In this document: positions 51,450 through 62,200 of the stretch, in pieces | Layout of the letters: each line of letters begins with the position of its first letter | How positions within the stretch are numbered: the stretch's first letter is position 1 | Source of the DNA: JBBSAT01 sp046351235 | GTDB taxonomy: Bacteria > Myxococcota_A > Polyangia > Polyangiales > Sandaracinaceae | Direction: 5' to 3' | Assembly (NCBI GenBank): GCA_046351235.1 | Contig: JAXLYV010000002.1 | Coordinates: 434,001-498,000, forward strand | DNA length: 64,000 bases | Position numbers and translations under genes: made by a program | Notes under the pieces: model-generated | Seen by the model: only the letters and a program-made list of their open reading frames with translations | What the model was told of the DNA's origin: nothing | Databases searched by the model: none

Positions 51450-54140
51450 GTGGCGAGCGAGCGTTCGAAAGAGGCCCGAGCCGTGGAGGGCCGCGCAGCG
51501 TTCCCCGCGACGCCGGGTCGCGCGATCCCCGAGATGCTGCTCGCCGGCGTGCTCGGGGCGCTCCTCGCCTGCGTCTACGACGTGCTGCGCGCGACCTTCG
51601 TGGCGAGCGGCGTCGAGGTGCGCGCGGGGGAGCTCTTCGTCGGGGCGCTCGATCTGATCGCGCTCGCGCTCCCCTTCGGCGCGGCGCTCGGTCTCGTGCT
51701 CGGCGTGCTGCTCGCGCTCGTGCGCTCGGCGCCCTTCCTCGCGCGCACGCGCGACTTCTACGGCGCGCCCTCGCGCTGGGCACGCCCCGATCCCGAGCGC
51801 TTCGCGCAGCCCTTCGCGTGGCTCGGCACGCTCGGGCTCGTCTTCCTCGTGGTCGAGCGCGCCTACGCCGACTTCGCGACGCGCTTCCACCGCCAGGATC
51901 TCGCGGGCTACGCGCTCGCCGGGCTCGTGGTCGGGCTCGTCGTGCTCTCGTTCGTCGTGTACGCGGCGCTGATCGCCGTGCTCCGCTCGGCCGCGCAGCT
52001 CCTCGGGCGCTTCGCGTCGTTCGCGACGTTCCTCGCGCTCGCGGTCCCCGCGGCCATCGCGGTGCTCGTGCTGCTCTCGCGCACGACGGCGCTCGAGGGG
52101 GTGGACCCGCCCTGGTGGATCGCGGCGCCGGTCTTCGTGCTCGCGTTCCTCGTCGCCATCGCGTGGACGCTCGCCCGCGCGCGCCGCATGCCGACGCGCA
52201 CGCTCTCGGCGCTCGCGCTCGGCGTGGCCGGGCTCGTCTGGGCGCTCTACGCGATCGCGGCCCACAGCTACGGCGGGAACAACCACGTACGAAGCGTCGT
52301 CGAGCAGCGCTCGCTCGTCGGCGCGCGCCTGGTGCGGTTCTACGCCTCGCGTGGCGACGCCGATCACGACGGCTTCAACGCCACCTTCGGCGGCGGCGAC
52401 TGTGACGATCACGATGCGACGGTGCATCCCGGCGCGCCCGATCGGCCCGGCGACGGCGTGGACTCGGACTGCTTCGCGGGCGACGGCTCGCCCGACGTGA
52501 TCCCGCACGGCGACGGCCGCTTCGGCACGCGCCCGTCGCCGATCCCGACGCCCAACTTCGTCATCGTCACGATCGACGCGCTCCGGCGCGATCACCTGGG
52601 CACGAACGGCTACGCGCGGCCGACCTCTCCGCACATCGACGCGTTCGCGCAGACGGCCGTGCAGCTGCTCGATCCGATCCCGAGCTCGTCGCGCTCGCTG
52701 CGATCGATCCCCGGGATGTGGACGGGCCTCTATCCCTCGGAGATCGCGTGGGGGCCCGAGTACCTCTGGCCGGCGCTCCTGCCGGGCAACCGCACGGTCG
52801 CCGAGATCCTGGGCGCGCACGGCTACCGCACGGCCGCCGTGATGGCGACGAACTACTTCCAGCGCATGGAGGGCTTCTTCCAGGGCTTCGACACCGTCGA
52901 TCAGTTCGAGATCTACGATCCGCCGCGCCCGCGCGGCGTGGACGAGGCGCTCCCGATCCTCGAGACCTTGAGCACGAGCGGGCAGCCGTTCCTGCTCTGG
53001 GTGCACCTCTTCAATTGCCACGCACCCTTCCTCCAGGACGGCGTGCCCTCGCGCTACGGCGACGAAGAGGTCGATCGCTACGACACCGAGATCGGCTTCG
53101 CCGACGCGCAATTCCAGCGCTTGCTCGACGCCATCGACGACCGAGGCATCGCCGAGCGCACCGTCGTCGTGCTCGCCTCCGATCACGGCGAGGCCTTCGG
53201 CGAGCACGGCACCTTCGGCCACAGCACCACGCTCTACGAAGAAGAGATGTTGCCGATGCTCTTCTTCCGGATCCCCGGCGTGCCCGCGCAGCGCATCGAG
53301 GGGAACGTCTCCTTGATCGATCTCGCGCCGACGCTCGTCGAGCTCGCGGGCGCGCGCATGACGACGCCGATCTCGGGCGAGTCGCTCTTGCCCATCCTGA
53401 CCGGCGAGCGCGCGCTCGATCGCGAGCGGCCGATCGTGGCCGAGCTGCTCCCCGATGGCCTACACCCCTACGACGTGAAGATGCTCCGGCGCGGCGAGGA
53501 CAAGCTGCTCTGGTGGTCGCGCGACGGCCGCGTGCAGCTCTTCGACCTCGCGAGCGATCCCGGCGAGCAGCACGATCTCTCGGACGACCGGCCCGAGGAG
53601 ACGGCGCGGATGCTGGGCGAGCTGCGCGCGTGGGTCGCGGAGGCGGGGCTTCCCGACAACGTCTACGAGACCTTCGTCGCCTCGCACCGGCTCGCGCACG
53701 CGCCCACGCCCACGACGCCGCTCGGGGTCGTCTATCCGACGTTCGAGCTGCTCGGCGCCGATCTGCCACGCCCGCGCGTGCGTCGCGGCGAAGCGCTCCC
53801 GCTCGACCTCTACTACCACGTGACGAGCGAGACCGACGACGACCTCTTCTTCGGCGTGATCGTGGAGGGCCCCCCGGGGCTCGGCCTGCCCGAGCACTTC
53901 CACTGCTGGCACTTCCCGCTCGAGTCGCGCTACCCGACGCCCCGCTGGCGCGCGGGCGAGTACCTCGACGATCCGTGCACGCTGCGCATCCCGACGGCCT
54001 CCGAGATGCCGCTCACGGGGCCCGCGCACTTCCGCCTCTCGTTCCAGGTGCAGGACGGCGCGCGCCTGCCGATCGCCGGGACGAGCGCGGGGCGCACGCT
54101 CACGACCGTGCCGCTCGGCGAGTTCGACGTCGATCCGTGA
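51450..54140 (+). CDS. Membrane sulfatase-superfamily protein with MopE-type metal-binding insert
   Basis: 896 residues. Six or so N-terminal transmembrane helices (about 25-280); a MopE-like motif (DADHDGFN...GGDCDDHD) with GDGVDSDC; then a sulfatase/alkaline-phosphatase-fold domain with metal residues in TIDALRRDHLG and SDHGEAFGEHG. The formylglycine Cys of true sulfatases is absent: the segment before TGLYP reads SSSRSLRSIPGMW, so Ser or Thr may be the nucleophile, as in phosphoethanolamine or LTA-type transferases. The last 130 residues are a beta domain. GTG at 51450 is the start; the ribosome site is weak. Confidence 0.8.
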   Translation: MASERSKEARAVEGRAAFPATPGRAIPEMLLAGVLGALLACVYDVLRATFVASGVEVRAGELFVGALDLIALALPFGAALGLVLGVLLALVRSAPFLARTRDFYGAPSRWARPDPERFAQPFAWLGTLGLVFLVVERAYADFATRFHRQDLAGYALAGLVVGLVVLSFVVYAALIAVLRSAAQLLGRFASFATFLALAVPAAIAVLVLLSRTTALEGVDPPWWIAAPVFVLAFLVAIAWTLARARRMPTRTLSALALGVAGLVWALYAIAAHSYGGNNHVRSVVEQRSLVGARLVRFYASRGDADHDGFNATFGGGDCDDHDATVHPGAPDRPGDGVDSDCFAGDGSPDVIPHGDGRFGTRPSPIPTPNFVIVTIDALRRDHLGTNGYARPTSPHIDAFAQTAVQLLDPIPSSSRSLRSIPGMWTGLYPSEIAWGPEYLWPALLPGNRTVAEILGAHGYRTAAVMATNYFQRMEGFFQGFDTVDQFEIYDPPRPRGVDEALPILETLSTSGQPFLLWVHLFNCHAPFLQDGVPSRYGDEEVDRYDTEIGFADAQFQRLLDAIDDRGIAERTVVVLASDHGEAFGEHGTFGHSTTLYEEEMLPMLFFRIPGVPAQRIEGNVSLIDLAPTLVELAGARMTTPISGESLLPILTGERALDRERPIVAELLPDGLHPYDVKMLRRGEDKLLWWSRDGRVQLFDLASDPGEQHDLSDDRPEETARMLGELRAWVAEAGLPDNVYETFVASHRLAHAPTPTTPLGVVYPTFELLGADLPRPRVRRGEALPLDLYYHVTSETDDDLFFGVIVEGPPGLGLPEHFHCWHFPLESRYPTPRWRAGEYLDDPCTLRIPTASEMPLTGPAHFRLSFQVQDGARLPIAGTSAGRTLTTVPLGEFDVDP

Positions 54141-54237
54141 CGGTGCTCTCGACACGCGCGGGGCGCGTGTGGATCGAGCATCGCATCGGCCGCGGAGCCC
54201 GTGCTAGAAGCCCCGAGCCCGAAGGGCGGAGGCGGCG

Positions 54238-55161
54238 ATGGTCGACAAGGTCTCGAAAGTGTGGCTCGACGGAAAGCTCGTCGATTGGGATGCCGCCAAC
54301 GTCCACATCATGACGCACACGCTCCACTACGGGCTCGGCGTCTTCGAAGGCATCCGCTGCTACGAGACGCACGATGGCCAGAGCGCCGTCTTCCGCTTGC
54401 GCGAGCACGTCCGGCGCCTCTTCGACTCGGCGAAGATCTGCACGATGCCGATGCCGTACACGGAGCAGGAGATCATCGACGCCTGCCTCGAGACGGTGCG
54501 CGCGAACGGCCTCAAGGGTTGCTACCTGCGCCCGCTCGCCTTCCTCGGCGACGGCGCGATGGGCCTCGGGGCCATCAACCCGACGCGCGTCGCGATCGCG
54601 TGCTGGAAGTGGGGCGCCTACCTCGGCGAGGACGGCCTGAAGAACGGGATCCGCGCGAAGGTCAGCTCCTTCCAGCGCCCGGGCATCAACATGCTGATGG
54701 CCAAGGGCAAGGTCGTCGGCCACTACGTGAACTCGATCCTCGCCAAGCGCGAGGCGCTCGCGGGCGGCTACCAGGAGGCGATCCTGCTCGACGCCGAGGG
54801 CCACGTGTCCGAGGCCTCGGGCGAGAACGTGTGGATGGTGCGCGACGGCGTCGTGCACACGCCCGCGTACGGCAGCTCGATCCTCGGCGGGATCACGCGG
54901 GACACGATCCTCCACCTGCTCCACGAGATGAAGGTGCCGGTGCAGGAGCGCGCGATCGCGCGCGACGAGCTCTACATCGCCGACGAGGTCTTCCTGTGCG
55001 GCACGGCCGCCGAGGTCACGCCGGTGCGCGAGGTGGACGACCGCAAGGTCGGCGCCGGCACGCGCGGTCCGATCACGGCGAGCATCCAGTCGCGCTTCTT
55101 CGAGGTCGTGCGCGGGCAGCGCCCGCCCGTGGCCGAGTGGTTGTCGTACGTCCCCGCGTGA
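54238..55161 (+). CDS. ilvE: Branched-chain amino acid aminotransferase
   Basis: PLP enzyme that makes Leu, Ile and Val from 2-oxo acids and glutamate. 307 residues, class IV fold. Family blocks: THTLHYGLGVFEGIRCY, the Lys-bearing NSILAKREALAGGYQEA, SEASGENVWMV and FLCGTAAEVTPV. Purine-rich GGCGGAGG precedes the ATG at 54238. The next gene, birA, follows directly, with its conserved N-terminal sequence overlapping the ilvE stop. Confidence 0.95.
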   Translation: MVDKVSKVWLDGKLVDWDAANVHIMTHTLHYGLGVFEGIRCYETHDGQSAVFRLREHVRRLFDSAKICTMPMPYTEQEIIDACLETVRANGLKGCYLRPLAFLGDGAMGLGAINPTRVAIACWKWGAYLGEDGLKNGIRAKVSSFQRPGINMLMAKGKVVGHYVNSILAKREALAGGYQEAILLDAEGHVSEASGENVWMVRDGVVHTPAYGSSILGGITRDTILHLLHEMKVPVQERAIARDELYIADEVFLCGTAAEVTPVREVDDRKVGAGTRGPITASIQSRFFEVVRGQRPPVAEWLSYVPA

Positions 55162-55225
55162 GCAGCTCGATCCGCGCGCGATCGCGGCGCGGCTGACGAC
55201 GCGGCGCTTCGGGCGCTCGCTCGAC

Positions 55226-55951
55226 GTGCGCGCGCGGACGGGATCGACGAACGACGACGCGCGCGAGGCCGCGCTCGCGGGCGCGCCGCGTGGGCACGTG
55301 GTGGTCGCCGACACGCAGGAGCAGGGGCGCGGATCGCACGGGCGGGTGTGGTCGTCGCCGGCCGGGGTCGATCTCTACCTGTCGATCGTCGAGCGGCTGC
55401 CGCTCGAGCCCGCCGTACTGCCGACGGTGACGCTGGCGGTGGGGCTCGGCGTCACGGACGCCATCGCGGCGCTGGTGCCCGAGATCGCGACGCGCGTGCG
55501 CGTGAAGTGGCCGAACGATGCGTGGATCGATCGCCGCAAGGTCGCGGGTGTGCTCGTGGAGTCGAGCTCGACCGGCGCGGCGCAGGGCCCGGTGGTGATC
55601 GGGATCGGCCTCGGCGTGAACCGGCTCGCCTGGCCCGAGGAGCTGACCGGGCAGGCGACGAGCCTGCTCGAGGTGGGGCGGGCGCTGCACGGCGGCCGCG
55701 CGCCCTTCGATCGGAACGAGGTGCTCGCCGAGCTGCTCGCGTCGGTCGAGCGGGCGGTCGATGCGCTGCTCGAGCGCGGCGTGGCCGCAACGATCGCGCG
55801 GCTGGAGGAGCGGCTCGCGTTGGTGGGCGAGCACGTCGACGTCGACGGGCTGCGCGGGACGCTGCTCGGCCTCACCCCGAGCGGGGCCCTGCGGATCGCC
55901 GACGGGCAGCACGAGCGCGTGGTGTTCTCCGGGACCCTCCGGCCCGCCTGA
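55226..55951 (+). CDS. birA: Biotin-[acetyl-CoA-carboxylase] ligase, start unclear
   Basis: Activates biotin with ATP and attaches it to carboxylase carrier domains. From GTG 55226 the product is 241 residues: GSTNDDA (substrate loop), biotin-binding QEQGRGSHGRVWSSP, WPNDAWID with RKVAGVLVE, IGIGLGVN, and an SH3-like C-terminal domain. No N-terminal DNA-binding domain. The frame stays open upstream and there reads LDPRAIAARLTTRRFGRSLDV, which looks like normal family sequence, but it has no ATG, GTG or TTG start. The true start may be a CTG (55193) or hidden by an indel. Confidence 0.88.
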   Translation: MRARTGSTNDDAREAALAGAPRGHVVVADTQEQGRGSHGRVWSSPAGVDLYLSIVERLPLEPAVLPTVTLAVGLGVTDAIAALVPEIATRVRVKWPNDAWIDRRKVAGVLVESSSTGAAQGPVVIGIGLGVNRLAWPEELTGQATSLLEVGRALHGGRAPFDRNEVLAELLASVERAVDALLERGVAATIARLEERLALVGEHVDVDGLRGTLLGLTPSGALRIADGQHERVVFSGTLRPA

Positions 55952-56226
55952 CGCCAACGCCGTTGGCGCGTGCCGGCCGAGGAAGGCGGGTTTCTCGCGT
56001 GATCCAGCTCGGCGCGGGCCCTGCACCACGTCCGGTGGAGACGGAGTGTGACTGCTGGTCGCAGCCCCTTCGCCACGCCGGCGTCGAGCTTCCGTACTCC
56101 CGTGTTGATCTTCGGTTCCCACGAGTTGTAGAGTCTTCGCGCCCTGCGGACCCCGGGTTTTTCGGGTCTCCGCGGACGCTCTCGAGCGCGCACCTCGTCG
56201 GTCGCCGCTCCCGAGGAGGCCCCCCG

Positions 56227-58158
56227 ATGGATCGTCGTACCTCTCTCTCCCTTTCCCTTCCTCGCCAGCGCCGCGTCGCGATCGGCGGGCTCCTGCTCGC
56301 CGTCGCCGGGCTGGGGTACGGTTGCTTCGAGCGCGCGCTCAAGCCCGTGAACCCGTGCACCACGTCGGTGCAGGGCCAGGTCATCCAGGTGAACAGCGTC
56401 GACAAGGTCGACATGCTCCTGATGATCGACAACTCGAACTCGATGACGGAAGAGCAGGCCTCCGTCGTCAGCGAGATCCCGCGTATCGTCGAGATCCTCA
56501 CGTCGGGTCACGACAACAGCGGCGTCATCCCGGACTTCACGCCGGCGCGCTCGCTGCACATCGGCATCATCGACTCCGACATGGGCCTCGGGAACATCTC
56601 GGGCATCTCGACCTGCGATCCCGGCTTCGGTGACGACGGCCTGATGCAGATCCGTGCGCGCCACCCCACGGGCAGCTGCATGAGCGACTACTCGGGCACC
56701 TACCCGGGTAGCGTCTTCGACTTCGACGTCGCGGGCTCGCGTACGCCGGCCCAGTTCGCGCAGGACGTCGCGTGCGTCGCGACCCTCGGCACCGACGGCT
56801 GCGGCTTCGAGTTCGAGCTCGAGGCGCCGCTGAAGGCGCTCTCGATGAGCCCCGAGTACGGGGTCCCCACCTGGGTCCACACGGGCTACGTGCCGCCCGT
56901 CTTCGCCGGCCCCACCTACGGCCACGGCAACGAGCCGGCCACGAACGGCGCGTTCCTCCGCGCGGACTCGGCGCTCGCCATCGTCACGATCAACGACGAG
57001 GACGACTGCTCCACGCAGAACTTCAACATCTTCTCGCTGGATGACTCGACGGACCTCAACCTCCGCTGCCACGTCTACCAGGACCAGCTCTACCCGATCG
57101 ATCGCTACCGCGACGGCTTCCTCGGCCTGCGCCAGAACCCGGCGCTCCTGATCTACGCCGCGATCACCGGCATCCCGCCGGAGCGCGCCGGTCAGGACCC
57201 GGCCGCCATCCTGATGGACCCGGCCATGATGGAGCAGCAGGACCCGGCGAACCCGACGCGCCTGCTCCCGGCCTGCGTGTCGCCCGGCGGCCGCGGCGTC
57301 GCGTACCCCGCCATCCGCATGACCGAGCTCGCGCGCCAGCTCGACGGCGCCGGCGCCGCCGTTACCGTGCAGTCGATCTGCAACACCGACTTCAGCGCCG
57401 CGTTCTCGGAGATCATCCGCATCGTGTCGAACGCCCTCTCGGGCGCGTGCCTCGCGCGTCAGCTGAACCCCGACGCCGACGGCAACGTCGACTGCGACGT
57501 GCTCGAGGCGCTCCCGCCGGTGGGCAGCGGCGCGTCGTACGAGCGCTGCGACCAGCTCATCGCGGAGAACCCCACCGCGTACGAGCTCGACCACACCGAG
57601 ACCACGATGAACAGCGACGGCACGTCGGTGACGCGCGAGGTCTGCCGCATCACGCAGGTCGGCCACAGCGGCGCCGGCACGCTGCCGGGCTGGGCCTACG
57701 ACACGCGCGACAACGAGGTTCCTGGCTGGTCGATGATCCCGATGGGCTGCAACCAGCGTATCGGTCTCAGTATGATCAGCGCCGTTCCGGGCGCCGAGGT
57801 TCGCCTCCAGTGCAACGAGACGATCCTCCCCTCGACGCACGCGGACGCGCAGCTCGGCTCGCCGTGTGACCCGGCGACGGGCATCGTCACGGGCGGCACC
57901 GCGCAGTGCAGCGCCGGTACGGCCGTGGCCGGTAACCCGCGCCCGCTCGCCTGCGACAGCTTCGACCGCTCCTGCCAGATCGCGTGCACCTCGGACGCGG
58001 ACTGCACGGCGGCCGGCCTCCTCAGCTACGTCTGCGATCACCGCACCGCGTCGTCGTACTTCGGCGGCGACGACCGGGTCCCGACCGGCATCACGCCCGG
58101 TGACGAGCACGGGTTCTGCGTGAACCCGACCTGCGGCTCGGCGAACGCGGCGAACTGA
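56227..58158 (+). CDS. vWA-type lipoprotein of myxobacteria
   Basis: 643 residues. Signal with lipobox-like LGYGC; vWA-like domain with MIDAS core MLLMIDNSNSM (about residue 65); many Cys pairs later (CSTQNFN, CNTDFSAAFSEI, CDSFDRSCQIACTSDADC). The long middle region (residues 100-420) contains TPAQFAQDVACVATLGTDGCGFE, a block shared by a family of exported myxobacterial proteins of unknown role. GAGGAGG lies before the ATG. The 275 bases between it and birA hold no gene that I can see. Confidence 0.8.
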   Translation: MDRRTSLSLSLPRQRRVAIGGLLLAVAGLGYGCFERALKPVNPCTTSVQGQVIQVNSVDKVDMLLMIDNSNSMTEEQASVVSEIPRIVEILTSGHDNSGVIPDFTPARSLHIGIIDSDMGLGNISGISTCDPGFGDDGLMQIRARHPTGSCMSDYSGTYPGSVFDFDVAGSRTPAQFAQDVACVATLGTDGCGFEFELEAPLKALSMSPEYGVPTWVHTGYVPPVFAGPTYGHGNEPATNGAFLRADSALAIVTINDEDDCSTQNFNIFSLDDSTDLNLRCHVYQDQLYPIDRYRDGFLGLRQNPALLIYAAITGIPPERAGQDPAAILMDPAMMEQQDPANPTRLLPACVSPGGRGVAYPAIRMTELARQLDGAGAAVTVQSICNTDFSAAFSEIIRIVSNALSGACLARQLNPDADGNVDCDVLEALPPVGSGASYERCDQLIAENPTAYELDHTETTMNSDGTSVTREVCRITQVGHSGAGTLPGWAYDTRDNEVPGWSMIPMGCNQRIGLSMISAVPGAEVRLQCNETILPSTHADAQLGSPCDPATGIVTGGTAQCSAGTAVAGNPRPLACDSFDRSCQIACTSDADCTAAGLLSYVCDHRTASSYFGGDDRVPTGITPGDEHGFCVNPTCGSANAAN

Positions 58159-58178
58159 TCGGCGATTCGCTCCCGCAT

Positions 58179-58212
58179 CGAGCCCTCGTCGTCCTCGGAC
58201 GGCGGGGGCTCG
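58179..58212 (+). terminator. Possible hairpin after the vWA lipoprotein
   Basis: CGAGCCC (58179-58185) can pair with GGGCTCG (58206-58212); GTCC/GGAC inside the 20-base loop can form a second small stem. It starts 21 bases after the stop, before the convergent dprA gene. No T tract. Confidence 0.4.
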
Positions 58213-58277
58213 GTCGTTCCGTCCTAGCGCGTGGCAGATCGTTGTTGCCGGTCGCATCGACCGCGCGTCGATGCGCG

Positions 58278-59162
58278 TCATCGGCGCGGGCGGCGGGTCA
58301 CGCGGTGGAGACCCTGCGCGTCCTCCGTGATCTGACCCTCGAGCAGGAGGTGGAGGAGGGCGGCCTGGGCCCGGGCCGCGGGCAGCCCGCTCGCGCCGAG
58401 GACCGCGTCACGGCTGGTCGCTTCGTGGCCGAGTGCGGCGAGCACGGCCTGCTCGTCGGGGTCGCGTGGCGCGTGAGCGCGCGAGGGCTTTCTCGCGGGG
58501 GTGGGCCTCTCGTCGCCGAGCACGCGGAGCACGTCGTCCGCGTGGCGGCACGCCCGGGCACCATCGACGAGCAGGGCCACGCCTCCTTCGGCGAGCGGCT
58601 CGCGCGGCGACCACGGGACGGAGAGGACGGGCAGGCCGAGCTGGCGCGCGTCGAGCGCCGTGCGCAGCGCCCCCGAGCGCGCTGGCGCCTGCACCACGAC
58701 GACGACGCGCGAGAGCGCCGCGATGATGCGGTTGCGCTCGAGGAAGTGCGCTCGGTAGATGGGGCCTCGCTCGGCGTGCTCGGAGAGGCGCGCGCCGCGC
58801 GTGGCGATGCGGGAGAAGAGCGGCGCGTGGCTCGGCGGGTAGGGCTGGTCGAGCGCGGTCGGTAGCACCGCGACGGTGCGGCCGCTCCTCGCGGCGAGCG
58901 CGCCCTCGTGCGCCGCGCGATCGATGCCCTCCGCGCCGCCCGAGACCACGACCCATCCCGCCGCAGCGAGCGCCTCGCCCATCTCGTGCGCGAGCTCCAG
59001 CGCCGCCGGCGTCGCGCGACGGGTGCCCACGATCCCGACCGCGCGCTCGAGACCGTCGAGCGAGCCGTCGACGTGGAGACGGGCCGGCGGGGACGAGAGG
59101 CGCCGCAGCGCCGCCGGATAGCCCGGACCGTCCAGGAGGAGCGTGCGCGCGCGCGGGCCCAT
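58278..59162 (-). CDS. dprA: DNA-protecting protein DprA
   Basis: Loads RecA on incoming single-stranded DNA during natural transformation. 294 residues. Rossmann-like domain with GIVGTRRATPAALELA, VVSGGAEGIDRAAHEGAL, TVAVLPTALDQPYP, FLERNRIIAALSRVVVVVQA and a C-terminal winged-helix (DEQAVLAALGHEATSRDAVL). The usual N-terminal helical extension is nearly absent; it starts at the DGPGYPAALR strand. ATG at 59162. It is divergent from the PQQ/VIT/vWA gene. Confidence 0.93.
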   Translation of the reverse strand: MGPRARTLLLDGPGYPAALRRLSSPPARLHVDGSLDGLERAVGIVGTRRATPAALELAHEMGEALAAAGWVVVSGGAEGIDRAAHEGALAARSGRTVAVLPTALDQPYPPSHAPLFSRIATRGARLSEHAERGPIYRAHFLERNRIIAALSRVVVVVQAPARSGALRTALDARQLGLPVLSVPWSPREPLAEGGVALLVDGARACRHADDVLRVLGDERPTPARKPSRAHAPRDPDEQAVLAALGHEATSRDAVLGASGLPAARAQAALLHLLLEGQITEDAQGLHRVTRRPRR

Positions 59163-59273
59163 ACGTGCCCTTATCGCGATTCTCCCTCGCTCGTTGCCAA
59201 GGTCGGCGGCGGCGCGGGGGTCCCTCGCTCCGGAGCCTGCGGCATCGGCTCCTTCCCGACCCCGGAGGAACCC

Positions 59274-62200
59274 ATGGCCCCCAGCACGGGCGCGCTCGGC
59301 GCGCGCACGGACGGATCCGTCCGTCTCTCGAGGATCGTCACGCTCTGTCTCGCCGCCGGCCTCGCCACGGCCAGCTGCGCAGGCGGCCACGAGGCGCGGC
59401 CCTCGCCGATCCCCGCCGTCGCGCAGGGGACGAGCAACGCCGTCGACTCCTCGCCCGAGGTGTCGCCGCCGCCGCCCGTCGCCGACGTGGCCGGCGCCGC
59501 GGCGCGCCCCGAGGAGCCGGCGATTCCGGACGACCTCGTCCCGCTCACGGCGCGAGTCGCCGCGCGCCACGTCGCCATCCCCGCGACGCGCAACGGTCAC
59601 GCCTCGCGCTTCACCTTCGACGGCGGCCGCCGTGGCTGGCTCACGCGCGTCGCGCAGTACACGCGCGAGAACCCGCTCACGCCGATCTACGGCAGCGGCC
59701 GCGTGTACGTGGGGGGCGGGTTCTCGAGCAACCAGTTCTACGCGCTCGATGCGCGCACGGGCGACATCGCGTGGCGGGCCTCCGCGCCCGACGGCGGCCC
59801 CACGGCGGCCATCGCGGTCGACGACAAGATCCTCTTCAACACCGAGAGCTGCACGCTCTTCGCCGTCGACGCGCGCACGGGCCGCCAGCGCTGGTCGCGC
59901 TGGCTGGGTGATCCGATCATGGGCCAGCCGGCGGCGAACGACGGCCGCGTGTTCTCCGGCCACATCCGCGACGGCGGCGGCTACGGCTTCACGGCGATGC
60001 GCCTCGGGAGCGGCGAGCCGATCTGGACGCGCGACCTCGGCGGCGACGTGATCAACGCCCCCGTGCTCGACGACACGAGCGTGTACGTCTCGACGCTCGA
60101 CGGCGTGGTGCACCGCTTCGCGCAGTCGACGGGCCGCGTGCTCTGGCAGCGGCAGCTCCACGCGACGAGCGCGCCCTTCCTCGACGGAGACGAGCTGCAC
60201 CTGACGCGCCGCGAGAGCGTGCGCGACGAGGACGGCCACACGCGCACGGTCGAGCGCGCCCTCGTGCTGCGCGCCTCGAACGGCGAGACCCTGCGCGAGC
60301 TCGAAGGCGTGGACGCAGCGTTCCTGCGCGGGCCGATCTTCGACGGCTCCACGCAGTCGGGCTGGGCCTACGAGGGCTCGCGCCCGACGATCGTGGACGG
60401 CCGCATGTACCAGACGATCGGCAACGAGGTGCAGTCGCGCGACGCGCGCACGGGAGATCTGTTCTGGCGGCGCCGCTACACGGAGCAGGTGCATCAGCGC
60501 CCGGCGAGCTCGCCCGCGATCGCCGGCTCCCTCCTCGTCTTCGGCACGCGCGAGGGCGTTCTCTACGGGCTCGACATCGACACCGGCATGACGGCGTGGG
60601 CCTACGACGTGGGCGAGCCGATCGCCGCGCAGCCGACGGTCGCGCACGGCTGGGTCTATGCGTCCACGACGAGCGGCGGCGTGGTCGGGCTCGAGGTCGG
60701 CGACGACACGCTCGACGGCTGGCACATGTGGGGCGGCAACGCGCGGCACGCGGGCCCGGTCGTCGGGGATGTGGCGACGGCCGAGCAAGACGATCGGCCG
60801 AGCGAGGGCTCGCTCGTGCTCGGAACGCCACCGCGCGACGGCGAGGTCGCGGGGTTCCCGCTCGAGTCGACGCGCGTGTCGGCGCGCGTGACGGGCTTCG
60901 TCGCCGAGGTGTCCGTCGAGCAGACGTTCCGCAACCCCTACGACCGGCCGGTGGAGGCCGTGTACCTGTTCCCGCTGCCCGAGAGCTCGGCCGTCGACTC
61001 GATGACGCTCACGTCCGGTGACCGCGTGGTGCGCGCGCACATCGACCGGCGCGAGCGCGCGCAGCAGGACTATCGCGACGCGCGCGAGCGCGGCGTGCTC
61101 GCGAGCCTGCTCGAGCAAGAGCGGCCGAACCTGTTCCGCGAGTCGGTCGCGAACCTGCGCCCGGGGAGCTCGGTGACGGTGGCGCTCACGTACGTGACGG
61201 CGCTCGCCTACGAGGAAGGAAGCTATCGCTTCACGTACCCGCTCGTCGCCGGCCCGCGCTACGTGCCGGGCGATGCGGCCGAGGGCGCGGCGACGGGAGG
61301 CGCGCCCGCGGACCTGCACCAGGTCGTGCTTGCGCCGAACGGCGAGCGCCCGGACCGCGTCGAGGTGACGATCGACGCCGACCTCGGCACGAGCGTCGCG
61401 GAGATCGACTCGCCGACCCACGCGCTCGAGGTGCGCCGCGAGGGCAACGATCGCGCGCACGTGTCGCTCTCGGAAGCGGCCCGACCGGACCGTGACCTCG
61501 AGGTGCGCTTCCACGTCGCGGGCGCCGCGCCCACGGTCGCGGTGGAGGCGAGCCCGCCGGTGGACGGCGCGGCGGGCACGTTCGCGCTCGCGCTGCATCC
61601 GAGCCTGCACGTGGAGGACGAACAGGTGATGCCGCGCGAGCTCGTGTTCCTGCTCGACACCTCGAGCTCGATGAACGGGCGCCCGATGGCGCTCGCGCAG
61701 GAGGCGGTGGTGCGCGCGCTCGGCGGGCTGCGGCCGACCGACACCTTCCGTGTGCTCGGCTTCTCCGACACCGTCGAGCCGCTCGCGCCCGAGGCCCTGC
61801 CGGCGACGCCGGAGAACGTGGCGCGCGGCGTGACCTTCGTGCGCGCGCTGCGGGCGCTCGGCGCGACCGAGATGGTGGACGGGATCCACGCAGCGCTCGA
61901 CCCCGCGGGTGAGGACGGGCGCATGCGCATCGTGCTCCTGCTCACCGATGGCTACCTGGGGACCGAGACCGAGGTCTTCCGAGCGGTGCGCGGCTCGCTC
62001 GGCCAGTCGCGCGTGTTCGCGCTCGGCGTGGGCTCGGCGGTGAACCGCTATCTGCTGACGCGCGTGGCCGAAGAAGGACGCGGCGACGTGCAGGTCGTGC
62101 TCCCGGGCGAAGATCCGGCGGCCGCGGCCGATGCGTTCGCCGCGCGCATCGCGCGTCCCTTCCTGACGGACGTGTCGATCGACTGGGGCGGCCTCGCGGT

